Counted from the first letter of the stretch, positions 16,786-25,083 are shown. The stretch is 61,909 bases of DNA from an uncultured Spirochaetales bacterium (GCA_949288415.1 CASEKE010000002.1:1-61909); one strand, 5' to 3'. Translations and numbers: made by a program. Notes: a model not told the origin generated them from the letters alone.

Positions 16786-17820
16786 TCCTTCGGGGTAGAG
16801 CGAGGCAAGATTTTTCTTCTCTCCTCCGTTCACGACGATGTTGTATACGATGGTCTGGAACAGCGGGAAGCTCTCTCCTCCCTGTGTCTTGAGTGTCGTA
16901 TCCGATGCAGCCAGATATCTGACGATCTCATGGATCTCGTCGAGGGAATAGCGCCTCATCCCGTTTTGCATCGCCGCTCTCTTCTTGAAGCTTATGCCCT
17001 TGAAAACGAAAGGCCCCGTCTGCAGTCCGGATGCTTCCTTCCATATCTCATCGTCGCTTTTGCCTGCTTTTCTCTTCATGGCCGCATCCTCCAGCAGGCG
17101 GAATTCCCCGGAGAGTATCGTGGCTGCAGCGACGAGTCCTCTGGGATCCTGCAGGTTTATTGCCGATAGCACAAGTAGCGCTTTTTCGAGATTCCTTTCC
17201 GCAATTGCGGAAAAAAGGCTGTACCCGGTCTCTCCTTTTTCCCTGGAAACGACGGACGATATCTCCTCGCTCGACAGTACCTGGCCATTCATGCCTTTTG
17301 TCTTGTAATAGGAGGAGATGGAATCTATCATGCTTTTCATGTCGGCCTTGTTGTTCTCCACGGACCCGAGTATCTCCTCTATCCCGTCGTCGCTCACCTT
17401 GAAGCCGTTCTTCTGGAAAGCGTTCCGTATCCAGCGGACCTTGTTGTTATCGTAATCCTCGTAGAATACCACGGTCTCCAGATTCTTATGTCCTTTGTCA
17501 AACGGACTGGATGTGTCGCTCGAGAGCATTACAAGATATACGCCTTTCTCTGGGGACGAGATGTACTCGCTGAGAGCCTTCTGGAACGACGATCCTTTTT
17601 TCACGCTTTCGAAGTACTTGATCACGATCAGTCTGGTGGAGGCAAACAGGCTGGGCTGCCGCAGAGAGGCAATTGCTTCCTTTTCGCAGTTGTCGTTCGC
17701 ATAGTATGTTTCCGTCTCGAGCTCGGGGCAGGCTGAAAGCAGTGCTTTCCTTTCTGCCTCGAAACGTTCCGCCTTGTCTCCTTCCTCCGGTCCAAGCAGC
17801 AGCAGATTCTGTTCCTTCAT
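16765..17820 (-). CDS. holA: DNA polymerase III delta subunit
   Basis: HolA opens the beta clamp within the clamp loader. The 351-residue protein is divergent. The length, an N-terminal ATPase-like fold without a Walker A, and the helical collar region (about 230-340) fit the delta family, including 'G-Y-S-L-F-S-A-I-A-E-R' and 'G-P-F-V-F-K'. The ATG at 17820 overlaps the stop of the LexA-like gene (ATGA); the longer open frame would run into that gene. The last 21 bp overlap the end of uvrC. Confidence 0.8.
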   Translation of the reverse strand: MKEQNLLLLGPEEGDKAERFEAERKALLSACPELETETYYANDNCEKEAIASLRQPSLFASTRLIVIKYFESVKKGSSFQKALSEYISSPEKGVYLVMLSSDTSSPFDKGHKNLETVVFYEDYDNNKVRWIRNAFQKNGFKVSDDGIEEILGSVENNKADMKSMIDSISSYYKTKGMNGQVLSSEEISSVVSREKGETGYSLFSAIAERNLEKALLVLSAINLQDPRGLVAAATILSGEFRLLEDAAMKRKAGKSDDEIWKEASGLQTGPFVFKGISFKKRAAMQNGMRRYSLDEIHEIVRYLAASDTTLKTQGGESFPLFQTIVYNIVVNGGEKKNLASLYPEGLEIKLM

Positions 17821-18422
17821 CTGTCGAATATCCTCATCTTGAACACGAGTACGCCGAGTATATGGCATTCCCTCGTGGTGATACGTCCCATAGTGTCGTT
17901 CGCAGGATAAAGTTCTATTATCCCGTCCGATCTTCTCCTGTAGCGCCTGAGCACCACCTCGTCGCTTTCGTCCTCTCCCGGGATGAGCGCAAGTATTATT
18001 CTTCCGGCGACCTCATCCATGGTAGGGCGCAGCACGAGAGTGTCCCCGGGAACCAGTCCTTCGTCCTTCATCTCCTCGCTGCGGTTGACGATCGCATAGT
18101 CTTCTTGCCTGATCCCGAGGTCTGCGGGAAGCGATACTGTCTCCCTGCTTTCGTGTCCGAAGAGGGAATCCACGTCCCTGTACAGAGGAATGCGCACGAG
18201 GGCATTCCTTTTCCTCTCCTCGCTGGGCAGCAGCAGATGGCCGCAATCGTCGCGCTCGAGAGCTCCCTTTCGCTCTATGGCGGCGAGAGCCTCGTATACG
18301 GAGCTTCGCGATATTCCCAGTTTCGCCGACAATTCGCCGAGGGAAGGGTAGCGCCCATGCTCGGCAAGGAACGCCCGGTATGTTTCCAGCAGCTCCTGCT
18401 GCCGCTTCGTCAGGGCCTTCAC
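17817..18422 (-). CDS. LexA-like repressor with lost peptidase dyad
   Basis: The 201-residue protein aligns with LexA along its length. Residues 1-65 form the winged helix ('L-T-K-R-Q-Q-E-L-L', 'G-R-Y-P-S-L-G-E-L', 'S-R-S-S-V-Y-E-A-L'), and residues 78-198 form an S24-type domain. The autocleavage machinery is gone. The nucleophilic Ser before Met is Glu117 ('N-R-S-E-E-M-K-D-E-G'), the general-base Lys is Arg159 ('V-V-L-R-R-Y'), and no Ala-Gly cleavage pair is seen in the linker. It should bind DNA but not be cleaved in the SOS response. Start is GTG, overlapping the ptsH stop (GTGA), and its own stop overlaps holA (ATGA), so all are coupled. Its operator is unknown. Confidence 0.85.
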   Translation of the reverse strand: MKALTKRQQELLETYRAFLAEHGRYPSLGELSAKLGISRSSVYEALAAIERKGALERDDCGHLLLPSEERKRNALVRIPLYRDVDSLFGHESRETVSLPADLGIRQEDYAIVNRSEEMKDEGLVPGDTLVLRPTMDEVAGRIILALIPGEDESDEVVLRRYRRRSDGIIELYPANDTMGRITTRECHILGVLVFKMRIFDR

Positions 18423-18682
18423 TCCTCGAACCGCCTCGAGAACGCCGACTCGATCTCTCTTGCAGCTTCATCCTCGTCTTCTCCGTCGCAGATCAGGGTC
18501 AGCTTCGTCTTGTATGTCGCCCCAAGGGTGATTATTCCCATGATCGATTTTGCGTTTATCGTCATGGTGTCCCTGACCAGCGATATCGAGCATCTGTATC
18601 TGTTGGCAATTGTGCTGATGAGGGATGCCGGCCGCGCATGTATTCCCGCCCGCGTAAGCACTTCGAGCTCTTTTGTGACCAT
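18419..18682 (-). CDS. ptsH: HPr phosphocarrier protein
   Basis: The 87-residue HPr has the active His15 in 'A-G-I-H-A-R-P-A-S' and the regulatory Ser46 in 'I-N-A-K-S-I-M-G-I'. In PTS bacteria EI phosphorylates His15; HprK phosphorylates Ser46. The ATG at 18682 gives the standard length; the open frame starts 60 nt earlier inside hprK. hprK ends one base before it, so kinase and substrate are co-translated. No EI or PTS permease gene is in the window, so here it may serve mainly in signalling. Confidence 0.95.
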   Translation of the reverse strand: MVTKELEVLTRAGIHARPASLISTIANRYRCSISLVRDTMTINAKSIMGIITLGATYKTKLTLICDGEDEDEAAREIESAFSRRFEE

Positions 18683-18683
18683 T

Positions 18684-19670
18684 TCATTCCTCCTTGAGAG
18701 TGTCCGTGTTGTAATATAGCCTTCTTGCGGCCTCGCCCTCAAGCCACTTCAGCACCGACTGGTCGAATTCCTTTGCCGAATAGTATCCCAGTTTCTTGAG
18801 CCGTTCGTTCCTTGCCGCCGTCTCTATCAGCGACGGAATGTTCCTGGCTCCGGAGACAGGGAGGAGAACCTCCGGAATGTTTATTCCCATGATCTCCGTC
18901 GTGTTCTGGTCGCCGAGACGGTCGTAGTTCTTGTCTTCACGCCATTTCTCGAGCCTTACCGACAGCTGGATCTGCTTCTTTTCCCTGATTGCACCGACTC
19001 CAAACAAAGTCTGCAGGTTGATTATTCCCAGACCGCGTATCTCCATGTGGTGGGCCAGCATCGGATTTTCTCCCGATCCGACCAGATAGTTGTCGCTTAC
19101 CTTCTTGATCTTTACCGTGTCGTCGCTTATGAGCCGATGTCCTCGTTCTATCAGCTCCAGGGCGACCTCGCTCTTTCCAATCCCGCTGTCGCCTCTGATG
19201 AGGATTCCTATGCCGTACACTTCCACGAGCACTCCGTGGATGGTCTCTGTCTTTGCGAAGACTTCGTCCAGAAGAGTATATATGCGGCGTGAGAATACTG
19301 CCGACTCGAGCGGAGTGGAAAGAATTGCGGTGGCATTCTTCTCCGCTATGTCTATGAAGTGCTCGCTTGGTTTTTCGCCGCCTATGAAGATCACGCATGG
19401 AAGCTGGTAGGAGAATATCCGGTCGATGTTGGTCCAGTCTCCTTTTGTCTCCAGTTCCTGGAGATATGCTTGCTCGCCCCTGCCGAAAAGCTGTATGCTG
19501 TCAGAGGCGAAATCCGTGAAGAAGCCGGAAAGAGCAAGTCCGGGGCGGCTTATCTTGTCGTTCGGAATCTTTCTTGAAAGTCCGCTTCTTCCCGCAATGC
19601 ATTTCAATTGCAGCTGGTTGTGCTCCTTCAGATCGAGATCCAGCAGGTCGAGAACAGTAAATTCGCTCAT
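18684..19670 (-). CDS. hprK: HPr kinase/phosphorylase
   Basis: HprK phosphorylates Ser46 of HPr and can reverse the reaction, reporting metabolite levels. The 328-residue protein has the N-terminal domain (1-135), His145 of 'H-G-V-L-V-E', the Walker A 'G-D-S-G-I-G-K-S' at 160-167, and the family signature 'E-I-R-G-L-G-I-I-N' near 210. It heads the operon hprK-ptsH-lexA-like-holA. A TATACT box ends 6 nt before the ATG and no Shine-Dalgarno is seen, so the transcript is probably leaderless. Confidence 0.96.
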   Translation of the reverse strand: MSEFTVLDLLDLDLKEHNQLQLKCIAGRSGLSRKIPNDKISRPGLALSGFFTDFASDSIQLFGRGEQAYLQELETKGDWTNIDRIFSYQLPCVIFIGGEKPSEHFIDIAEKNATAILSTPLESAVFSRRIYTLLDEVFAKTETIHGVLVEVYGIGILIRGDSGIGKSEVALELIERGHRLISDDTVKIKKVSDNYLVGSGENPMLAHHMEIRGLGIINLQTLFGVGAIREKKQIQLSVRLEKWREDKNYDRLGDQNTTEIMGINIPEVLLPVSGARNIPSLIETAARNERLKKLGYYSAKEFDQSVLKWLEGEAARRLYYNTDTLKEE

Positions 19671-19676
19671 AGGGTG

Positions 19677-19682
19677 AGTATA
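19677..19682 (-). promoter_or_regulatory. -10 box of the hprK operon, probably leaderless
   Basis: TATACT on the minus strand ends 6 nt before the hprK ATG. The divergent asparaginase gene has a proper GGAGG site in the same region, so the contrast is not due to base composition alone. Confidence 0.5.
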
Positions 19683-19705
19683 ACACGTTTTGGAGGGATG
19701 GTTGA

Positions 19706-20203
19706 ATGTACGATATAAGAATAATCACCACAGGTGGCACCTTCGACAAGCTTTACGATGCGATAAAAGGGGAGCTCACGTTCCGCGAGAGCCAGCTTCC
19801 CAGGATTCTGCAGCAGTCGAGAACCACGCTTTCCGTATGCCTGGAGGGCGCGCTTGCCGTCGATTCTCTCTACATGAGCGAGGATGAGAGAAAGAACATT
19901 GTCGAGCATATCGTGGCCAGTCCGGAGAAGCGCGTGGTGGTCATCCACGGGACAGACACGATGGTCGAGACTGCCAGGCTTCTTGCTCTCGGCCGTCCGT
20001 CGGACGACATGACCGTGGTATTCACAGGAGCAATGATACCTTATTCGCTTGAGAACAGCGATGCTGAGTTCAATCTCGGAGTTGCGATCGCCGCTGTGCA
20101 GCTTGCCGCTCCAGGGATCTACGTGGCCATGGGCGGAAGAATATATCCGTACGACAATGTGAGGAAAAACAGGGAGAAGGGAATCTTTGAGCCCATATCC
20201 TGA
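19706..20203 (+). CDS. Single-domain asparaginase-like protein
   Basis: The 165-residue protein equals only the N-terminal domain of type I/II L-asparaginase. The catalytic residues are all present: Thr12 in 'T-T-G-G-T-F', Thr83-Asp84 in 'H-G-T-D-T-M-V-E-T-A', and Lys154 in 'N-V-R-K-N'. The C-terminal domain, which in the family completes the substrate pocket of the partner subunit, is missing. The stop is clean and no remnant follows, so this looks like a stable short form. Activity on asparagine is unproven. GGAGG lies 9 nt before the ATG. Confidence 0.82.
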   Translation: MYDIRIITTGGTFDKLYDAIKGELTFRESQLPRILQQSRTTLSVCLEGALAVDSLYMSEDERKNIVEHIVASPEKRVVVIHGTDTMVETARLLALGRPSDDMTVVFTGAMIPYSLENSDAEFNLGVAIAAVQLAAPGIYVAMGGRIYPYDNVRKNREKGIFEPIS

Positions 20204-20209
20204 CGGAGC

Positions 20210-20239
20210 AAAAAAAATCGTCCGGTCTCCCCGGACGAT
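20210..20239 (-). terminator. Terminator after hpf
   Basis: A 9-bp stem (20231-20239 with 20217-20225) and 5-nt loop is followed on the minus strand by a run of eight T residues. It ends the ymdB-to-hpf transcription unit and faces the convergent asparaginase gene. Confidence 0.88.
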
Positions 20240-20253
20240 CGTCGTCGTATGGG

Positions 20254-20550
20254 CTATAGGCCCATCGTCTTCTCCTTTTCTTTCTTTGCTGCGGCCTGGA
20301 TCTTGTCGGCTATAAGCTCGATTCCTTCATAAAGCTCGTAGCAGTCCTGGCTGACTATCTTTTCCTTCTTCCATGTGAAATGCATATTGGCATCGATGTG
20401 GTATCCGATACCTTTGGACTCTCTCTTGATGACTATCTCGAGATCGTGCAGATACTCTTCTGCAAAGGAGATTTTCTTGAGCTTCTTGTCGATGAAATCC
20501 CTTGTCTCGTCGCTAGGCTGGTAGTTTACACCTCTGACTATAAGATTCAT
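20254..20550 (-). CDS. hpf: Ribosome hibernation promoting factor (short form)
   Basis: The 98-residue protein has the HPF/YfiA fold pattern: 'I-V-R-G-V-N-Y-Q-P-S' at the start, 'V-I-K-R-E-S-K-G-I-G-Y-H-I-D-A-N' in the middle, and 'D-C-Y-E-L-Y-E-G-I-E-L-I-A-D-K-I' near the end. HPF binds 30S in the A/P sites during low growth. This is the short form without the dimerising C-terminal domain. AAGGAGGAG lies upstream of the ATG. Position after rpoN is the classic arrangement. Confidence 0.93.
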   Translation of the reverse strand: MNLIVRGVNYQPSDETRDFIDKKLKKISFAEEYLHDLEIVIKRESKGIGYHIDANMHFTWKKEKIVSQDCYELYEGIELIADKIQAAAKKEKEKTMGL

Positions 20551-20643
20551 ACGCTCCTCCTTATAGTTTAGTTGTTATATCTTGTATAATCCAATGATAA
20601 CACAGCGCCGATGGAAAGAGTAAATTCTTTTTGGATATTTTTG

Positions 20644-21981
20644 TCAGTTTCTGTTGTAGGATGTGTCAAGAGCCATCTCTCCGCGGTACTTCGCGACGGT
20701 TCTTCTTGCCACTTTTATCCCTAGCTCTGCCAGCCTGTCGGCTATCTTCTGGTCGGAAAGCGCCTTTCCTGTGCTGTTTTCGTCGATGATCTTTCTTATG
20801 TGTTCCTTAATGGCATTCTTGCTTATGGCTCCCTCGTCCTGCTTCTCGAATCCTGATGACGACGAGAAGAAGTAGGATAGCGGGAACGTCCCATAGTCGG
20901 TCTCGACATATTTTCCCGAGCACAGTCTGGAGACCGTCGACGGGCTGAGCCCGAGCGCCTCTGCCGCATTGGATTGGGTATCCGGAACGAGATAGAGCGG
21001 TCCGGACTGGAAGAAGGCCTGCTGTTTGGTCATGATGTACGTCGCCAGCAGTATGAGGCTTTTCTTCCTCAGGTCCAGCGCATCTATGATTCTTTCCGCT
21101 CCGGCCTTGTTTTCCTTGAGGAAGCTTCTGGTCTTTTCGTCGGCATCCTTGCCGATTTCCTTTTCCAGCTTTAGATATTCCTCGTCGAGGGTGACTTCGG
21201 GAAGGACAGTGTCATCGTATTCGGCCATTACGACACCGTCCTCGTTGCGCTTTATGGAAAGTTCGGGTCTTACGTATTTTTCGAACCCGGAGGAGTATTT
21301 TATGGCAGGATAGGGGGACAGTGTTCTGATCACTCCTATAAGAGCGGCTATATCCTCTTCGTCGGTCTTGAGCCTGGCTGCGGCCTTATCCGTCTTTCCG
21401 CCTCGGATGAGCTCGAGGTTGTCGCAAAGGAAGTCCAGCTTCTTCTTGTCCTCGGGAAGAAGGTCAAGCTGGGCTATCTGTATCTTGAGCGACGATCGCA
21501 CGTCCTCGGCACCTATGCCGGCCGGATCGAGCTCTCTGAGGATTCCGAGCGCTTTTTGCACATCTCTGTTCTCGTCCTTGGAGAAGAGGTTCTCCGGGGC
21601 TGTCGTCAGAAAGCCCTTGTCGTCCAGACTGGAGGCAATTCTCATGACGCTGTCCTTCTCCTCTTCGGAGATGTCGAGCATCTCGACCTGTTTCTCTATG
21701 TGTTCTACGAGCGATTCCTTCTGTTCGATGAGCCGGTCGGCCCAGTAGGCCTTGTCCCCGTCGTCGTTGTTCCTGTCGTCGTATACGTAGATTTCGCCCC
21801 GTTTGTCCATCTGGTAGACGCTGTTGTGGTGCACGGAAAGGAACGGATTCGTCTCCTCTTCCTTTCTTATTGTCTGGTCCATGTCATCCGCACTGTATGC
21901 CAGCATCTCCAGACGCTGTATCTGTGCCTGCGAGAGCTTAAGCTGCAGCTTCATCGCGAGATCCATCGAGATTCCCGGCAT
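20644..21981 (-). CDS. rpoN: RNA polymerase sigma-54 factor
   Basis: The 445-residue protein has Gln/Leu-rich region I ('L-K-L-S-Q-A-Q-I-Q-R-L-E-M-L'), the core-binding region, a helix-turn-helix ('S-P-S-T-V-S-R-L-C-S-G-K-Y'), and an RpoN box 'A-R-R-T-V-A-K-Y-R' near the C-terminus. Sigma-54 drives -24/-12 promoters with AAA+ activators. It is short but complete. It follows lptB by 2 nt with AAAGGAG before the ATG. I found no convincing -24/-12 promoter in the window. Confidence 0.96.
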   Translation of the reverse strand: MPGISMDLAMKLQLKLSQAQIQRLEMLAYSADDMDQTIRKEEETNPFLSVHHNSVYQMDKRGEIYVYDDRNNDDGDKAYWADRLIEQKESLVEHIEKQVEMLDISEEEKDSVMRIASSLDDKGFLTTAPENLFSKDENRDVQKALGILRELDPAGIGAEDVRSSLKIQIAQLDLLPEDKKKLDFLCDNLELIRGGKTDKAAARLKTDEEDIAALIGVIRTLSPYPAIKYSSGFEKYVRPELSIKRNEDGVVMAEYDDTVLPEVTLDEEYLKLEKEIGKDADEKTRSFLKENKAGAERIIDALDLRKKSLILLATYIMTKQQAFFQSGPLYLVPDTQSNAAEALGLSPSTVSRLCSGKYVETDYGTFPLSYFFSSSSGFEKQDEGAISKNAIKEHIRKIIDENSTGKALSDQKIADRLAELGIKVARRTVAKYRGEMALDTSYNRN

Positions 21982-21983
21982 TT

Positions 21984-22715
21984 CTAGCTCCTTTCGAATG
22001 TCTCGCCGAAGTATATCTGTCTGGCCATTTCGTTTGCCAGAAGCTCCTCCCTCGTCCCCGAAACGATGATGTTTCCATCGCTTATGATATGGGCCCGGGT
22101 GGTTATCTCCAGCGTATCCCTGACGTTGTGGTCCGTCAGGAGTATGCCTATACCGTCGTCGGAAAGCTGTCTGACGATCTGCTTTATCTCATATACGGCT
22201 TTAGGATCGATTCCTGCGAACGGTTCGTCCAGAAGCAGGAATTTCGGATTTGTCGCAAGTGCCCTCGCAATCTCCGTCCTTCTTCTCTCTCCGCCAGAAA
22301 GCGTATATCCCAGCTGCTTTGCGACCCTGTCGATTCCGAATCTTGCGAGCAGACGCTCGAGTTCATCTTTTCTTTCCTGCTTCGTCATGCCCGCACGAGC
22401 CTCGAGTATCATCCTGATGTTGTCTTCCACAGTGAGCTTCCTGAAGATGCTGGCCTCCTGGGGAAGATATGCCAGGCCGAGTCTGCTCCTTCCATGCATC
22501 GGAAGCGTGGTGATGTCGTGGCTGTTAAGGAATATCCTGCCTCCGTCGGCCTTGATGAAGCCGACGATCATGTAGAAGCTTGTGGTCTTGCCCGCGCCGT
22601 TGGGCCCGAGCAGACCCGTCACTTCGCCGCTATACATGCTGAACGTAACGTCCTTGACGACATGTTTCCTGCCGTAGAACTTACTGAGTCCTTCGACCGA
22701 GAGAAGATCAGCCAT
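21984..22715 (-). CDS. lptB: LPS export ABC transporter ATPase
   Basis: The 243-residue ATPase has Walker A 'G-P-N-G-A-G-K-T-T', the Q-loop, the signature 'L-S-G-G-E-R-R-R', and Walker B 'F-L-L-L-D-E-P-F-A-G-I-D-P'. LptB powers extraction of lipopolysaccharide or a related glycolipid with LptFG. It overlaps lptA by 8 nt and precedes rpoN by 2 nt. The LptF/G permeases are not in the window. Confidence 0.95.
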   Translation of the reverse strand: MADLLSVEGLSKFYGRKHVVKDVTFSMYSGEVTGLLGPNGAGKTTSFYMIVGFIKADGGRIFLNSHDITTLPMHGRSRLGLAYLPQEASIFRKLTVEDNIRMILEARAGMTKQERKDELERLLARFGIDRVAKQLGYTLSGGERRRTEIARALATNPKFLLLDEPFAGIDPKAVYEIKQIVRQLSDDGIGILLTDHNVRDTLEITTRAHIISDGNIIVSGTREELLANEMARQIYFGETFERS

Positions 22716-23334
22716 TGATTGTCCCCCTTATCTTGCCGTCAAGGCTTATCTCCTCCTTCTCGAGGTCGAGCACGACTACTTCCGCATAGTATTCATCGCC
22801 TTTGTAGGTCACTTCGGCGCCTCCTTTTATGGAGAGCCTATCCGTTGTCCTGTCGTATTCCACTTTCTCCGCGCCGATCCTGACTATGTCTCCGTTGTCC
22901 AGCTTGCTCATGGAGACCCTGCCTGTAAGGGTCAGAGTCTCGTCTGCCATGTCATATTCCAGATGGCTTGCCGAAGCCGAGAGCTCGTTGCCCCTGTCCT
23001 CGAGCTCGAAGTACGAGGGAATCAGCAGAAGCTCGGAATTTCTGTCGTAATACAGTGAGGTACTTCGTATCGAGAGATTCCGTTCGTCGTCTTCGACGAC
23101 TACGTTTCCGGTGCATCTGATCGTCGTCCATCCGGAACCTGACAGATTCATTTCGTCCGCAACGATTCTCAGCGAATCGACCTTCACGTACGCTCCTTGG
23201 GAAAGTACGACGCTCTCCTTTCCCTCCTTGAGGACGATTCTCGAGATGCCTCCGTTGAATTCTATCTCGTCGCAGAAGAGAGCCGGCAACGAAAGCAGCA
23301 GCATGGCAGCCAGCAACAGAAACTTCCTCTTCAT
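22708..23334 (-). CDS. lptA: LptA/OstA-like periplasmic bridge protein
   Basis: The 208-residue product has a signal peptide (1-21) and repeated OstA strands ('S-G-S-G-W-T-T-I-R-C-T-G-N-V-V-V' and 'L-T-G-R-V-S-M-S'). These match the beta-jellyroll of LptA, which carries LPS across the periplasm. GGGAGG lies before the ATG. The ATG overlaps the stop of the LptC-like gene and the 3' end overlaps lptB. Confidence 0.85.
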   Translation of the reverse strand: MKRKFLLLAAMLLLSLPALFCDEIEFNGGISRIVLKEGKESVVLSQGAYVKVDSLRIVADEMNLSGSGWTTIRCTGNVVVEDDERNLSIRSTSLYYDRNSELLLIPSYFELEDRGNELSASASHLEYDMADETLTLTGRVSMSKLDNGDIVRIGAEKVEYDRTTDRLSIKGGAEVTYKGDEYYAEVVVLDLEKEEISLDGKIRGTING

Positions 23335-23858
23335 ACGTCGAACCTCCCTTCCTCGATTTTCTCGAAGCTGTATTCCTCTCTTTTCAGATCACCATAGAAT
23401 CCGGAGCCTTCGAAACGGCCGTCACTGTATTCTACCATGACGGAATCGTCCGCGAAAACCTCCTCTGAATCTATGTAGAATACCAGAGTGCCCCCAGTGG
23501 ATATCCTGAGTCCGTTCTCCAGGTCTTCGAGGTACACATCGGCAATGAGCGTGAGTATCTTCTTCTTTGTGTCCATCGTCCCGCCCATGGCGGTGCCCCG
23601 TATCCTTTCGGTCCCGTCTTCCCCGGTCTGCGAGAAAGACAGACCTTCCATCTCGGCCCTGCCGTCCTTGGACCAGTAGGTGAGTACCGAGGACGTAAGC
23701 TCCACAGGCCGGCCCGAGCCGGAGCTGATGCGGAAGGTTCCGTTCTCGAGGACCATATCCGGTCTTTCGAGTTTCTCCGTCCGCTCATCTTCCCCGCGCT
23801 CTATGGCGCAGGAAAAGGTGAGTGCAAGGATCGATAGGACGACGAGAATTTTCTTCAC
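23331..23858 (-). CDS. LptC-like lipoprotein
   Basis: The 175-residue product starts at GTG (23858). A lipoprotein signal follows, with lipobox 'L-T-F-S-C' and Cys18. The rest shows repeated 'L-T-S-S-V-L-T-Y-W-S-K-D-G-R-A' type strands, similar to LptC/OstA. Position directly before lptA and lptB supports the LptC role of joining the inner-membrane pump to LptA; E. coli LptC is anchored by a helix rather than lipid. GGAGG lies upstream. The start overlaps the rseC stop (GTGA). Confidence 0.72.
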   Translation of the reverse strand: MKKILVVLSILALTFSCAIERGEDERTEKLERPDMVLENGTFRISSGSGRPVELTSSVLTYWSKDGRAEMEGLSFSQTGEDGTERIRGTAMGGTMDTKKKILTLIADVYLEDLENGLRISTGGTLVFYIDSEEVFADDSVMVEYSDGRFEGSGFYGDLKREEYSFEKIEEGRFDV

Positions 23859-24253
23859 TCCTTCTTTTCCTCCACGATAGGAGAGTATTTTCTCTTCCTC
23901 GTCCTGAAATACAGATATGCGATCAGAAAGCCTGCCGCAACGAATGCGATCGACGTGAAGAAAGCGCCGATTTCCGAAGAAAACAGATATCTGCCGAGAA
24001 AATATCCGGGCAGGAACATCAGCATCGGAAGTCCGAGCGAGATGAAGACGCTGCCTATCGTCTTTCCTGCAGGCATATCCACCACGACGCGATCTCCCTT
24101 CTTCAGTTCGATTCCAGGATTCGCTATGGCGGTGAACGACGAGTCCTTCACCGTGCAGAAGAACGAGCCCTTGCAGCCTTCGCATGCGGTTTTGTCGCAT
24201 CCGATCCTCACTTCGTCGTCCACAATCTCGATGACGGTTCCTTCCTTTTTCAT
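23855..24253 (-). CDS. RseC-like membrane protein (SoxR-reducing/positive regulator family)
   Basis: The 132-residue protein has the RseC/MucC layout. An N-terminal Cys-rich domain ('C-D-K-T-A-C-E-G-C-K-G-S-F-F-C') lies at about 18-33, a beta segment ('K-K-G-D-R-V-V-V-D-M') follows, then two membrane helices (about 65-110) and a basic tail. Family members take part in redox control in Rnf/Rsx contexts. Start overlaps the ymdB stop (ATGA). Confidence 0.78.
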   Translation of the reverse strand: MKKEGTVIEIVDDEVRIGCDKTACEGCKGSFFCTVKDSSFTAIANPGIELKKGDRVVVDMPAGKTIGSVFISLGLPMLMFLPGYFLGRYLFSSEIGAFFTSIAFVAAGFLIAYLYFRTRKRKYSPIVEEKKE

Positions 24254-25065
24254 TTTGTCTTCTCCTCGGCCGGTGCGATGGAAACGTGCTCGGAGAAACT
24301 TTCGCAGCCGACTGCTTTCCCCGATATCTCGTCTATCCTTACGACAACACCCTGGATGACTCCGTCGTTCCAGCATTCCCTGCTTCTGATGGGAATCCCG
24401 GTTCTGAGCTTCTCTATCTCGGTGGCCGGATCGAATCCGGATACGGACATAAGCGATCCGACCCGCCCGTTGTCCGATATGTATGCGCATCCCTTGTCGG
24501 TGAGCATGCAGTCAGCCGAGAGGACCTTTGTGTGCGTGCCGATCACCGCGGCAGCCTTTCCGTCAAGGAAGTGCCTCATGGTATTCTTTTCGGCTGTTGT
24601 TGCCGCATGGAACTGCACCAGCAGGATCGATCCGTCCTCTTCCGCCTTGCGCGCTATGTATTCCGCACTCTGGAACGCATTCTGTATGCTTATCTTAGGA
24701 AAGTCCGCATTCCCGAGAAGATTGACTATCGTGACTTTCCTGTCCTTGAGAGTTATGGTCTTTATTCCTCTTCCAGGGCATGCCTGCGGAAAGTTGTATC
24801 CTCTGAGGACAAAGCCGCACTTCGGCAGGAATTCAACCATGTCGACCTTGTAGAACAGTTTCTCGCCTCCTGTGGCGAGATCGATGCCCATTTTCGGAAG
24901 AAGCAGGGAGTGCATCTTCCCGATTCCGAAGCCGCCTGTCATTCCTTCGCAGTTGGCTATCGTGTAGTCTGCTTCGTATTTCTTCTTCAGGTTCCCAAGT
25001 CCGTTCCTGAGGCAGGCTATTCCCGGCTTGCCTACGATTTCCCCGAGAAAAAGTATGTTCAACAT
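24250..25065 (-). CDS. YmdB-family metallophosphoesterase
   Basis: The 271-residue protein matches the TIGR00282/YmdB family: 'M-L-N-I-L-F-L-G-E-I-V-G-K-P-G', 'A-N-C-E-G-M-T-G-G-F-G-I', 'H-A-A-T-T-A-E-K' and 'G-T-H-T-K-V-L-S-A-D'. These hold the dimetal ligands. Family members cleave 2',3'-cyclic nucleotides, and some affect mRNA stability. The second in-frame ATG (25065) is used because it matches the family; the open frame starts 15 nt earlier and neither has a Shine-Dalgarno. It heads the ymdB-rseC-lptC-A-B-rpoN-hpf series. Confidence 0.86.
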   Translation of the reverse strand: MLNILFLGEIVGKPGIACLRNGLGNLKKKYEADYTIANCEGMTGGFGIGKMHSLLLPKMGIDLATGGEKLFYKVDMVEFLPKCGFVLRGYNFPQACPGRGIKTITLKDRKVTIVNLLGNADFPKISIQNAFQSAEYIARKAEEDGSILLVQFHAATTAEKNTMRHFLDGKAAAVIGTHTKVLSADCMLTDKGCAYISDNGRVGSLMSVSGFDPATEIEKLRTGIPIRSRECWNDGVIQGVVVRIDEISGKAVGCESFSEHVSIAPAEEKTK

Positions 25066-25083
25066 ATGATAAAGGTACATTCA

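Noticed and set aside
20551..20643. Sigma-54 promoter near rpoN-hpf
   Set aside because: No GG/GC pair with the right spacing was found; a sigma-70-like AT-rich sequence is more likely.
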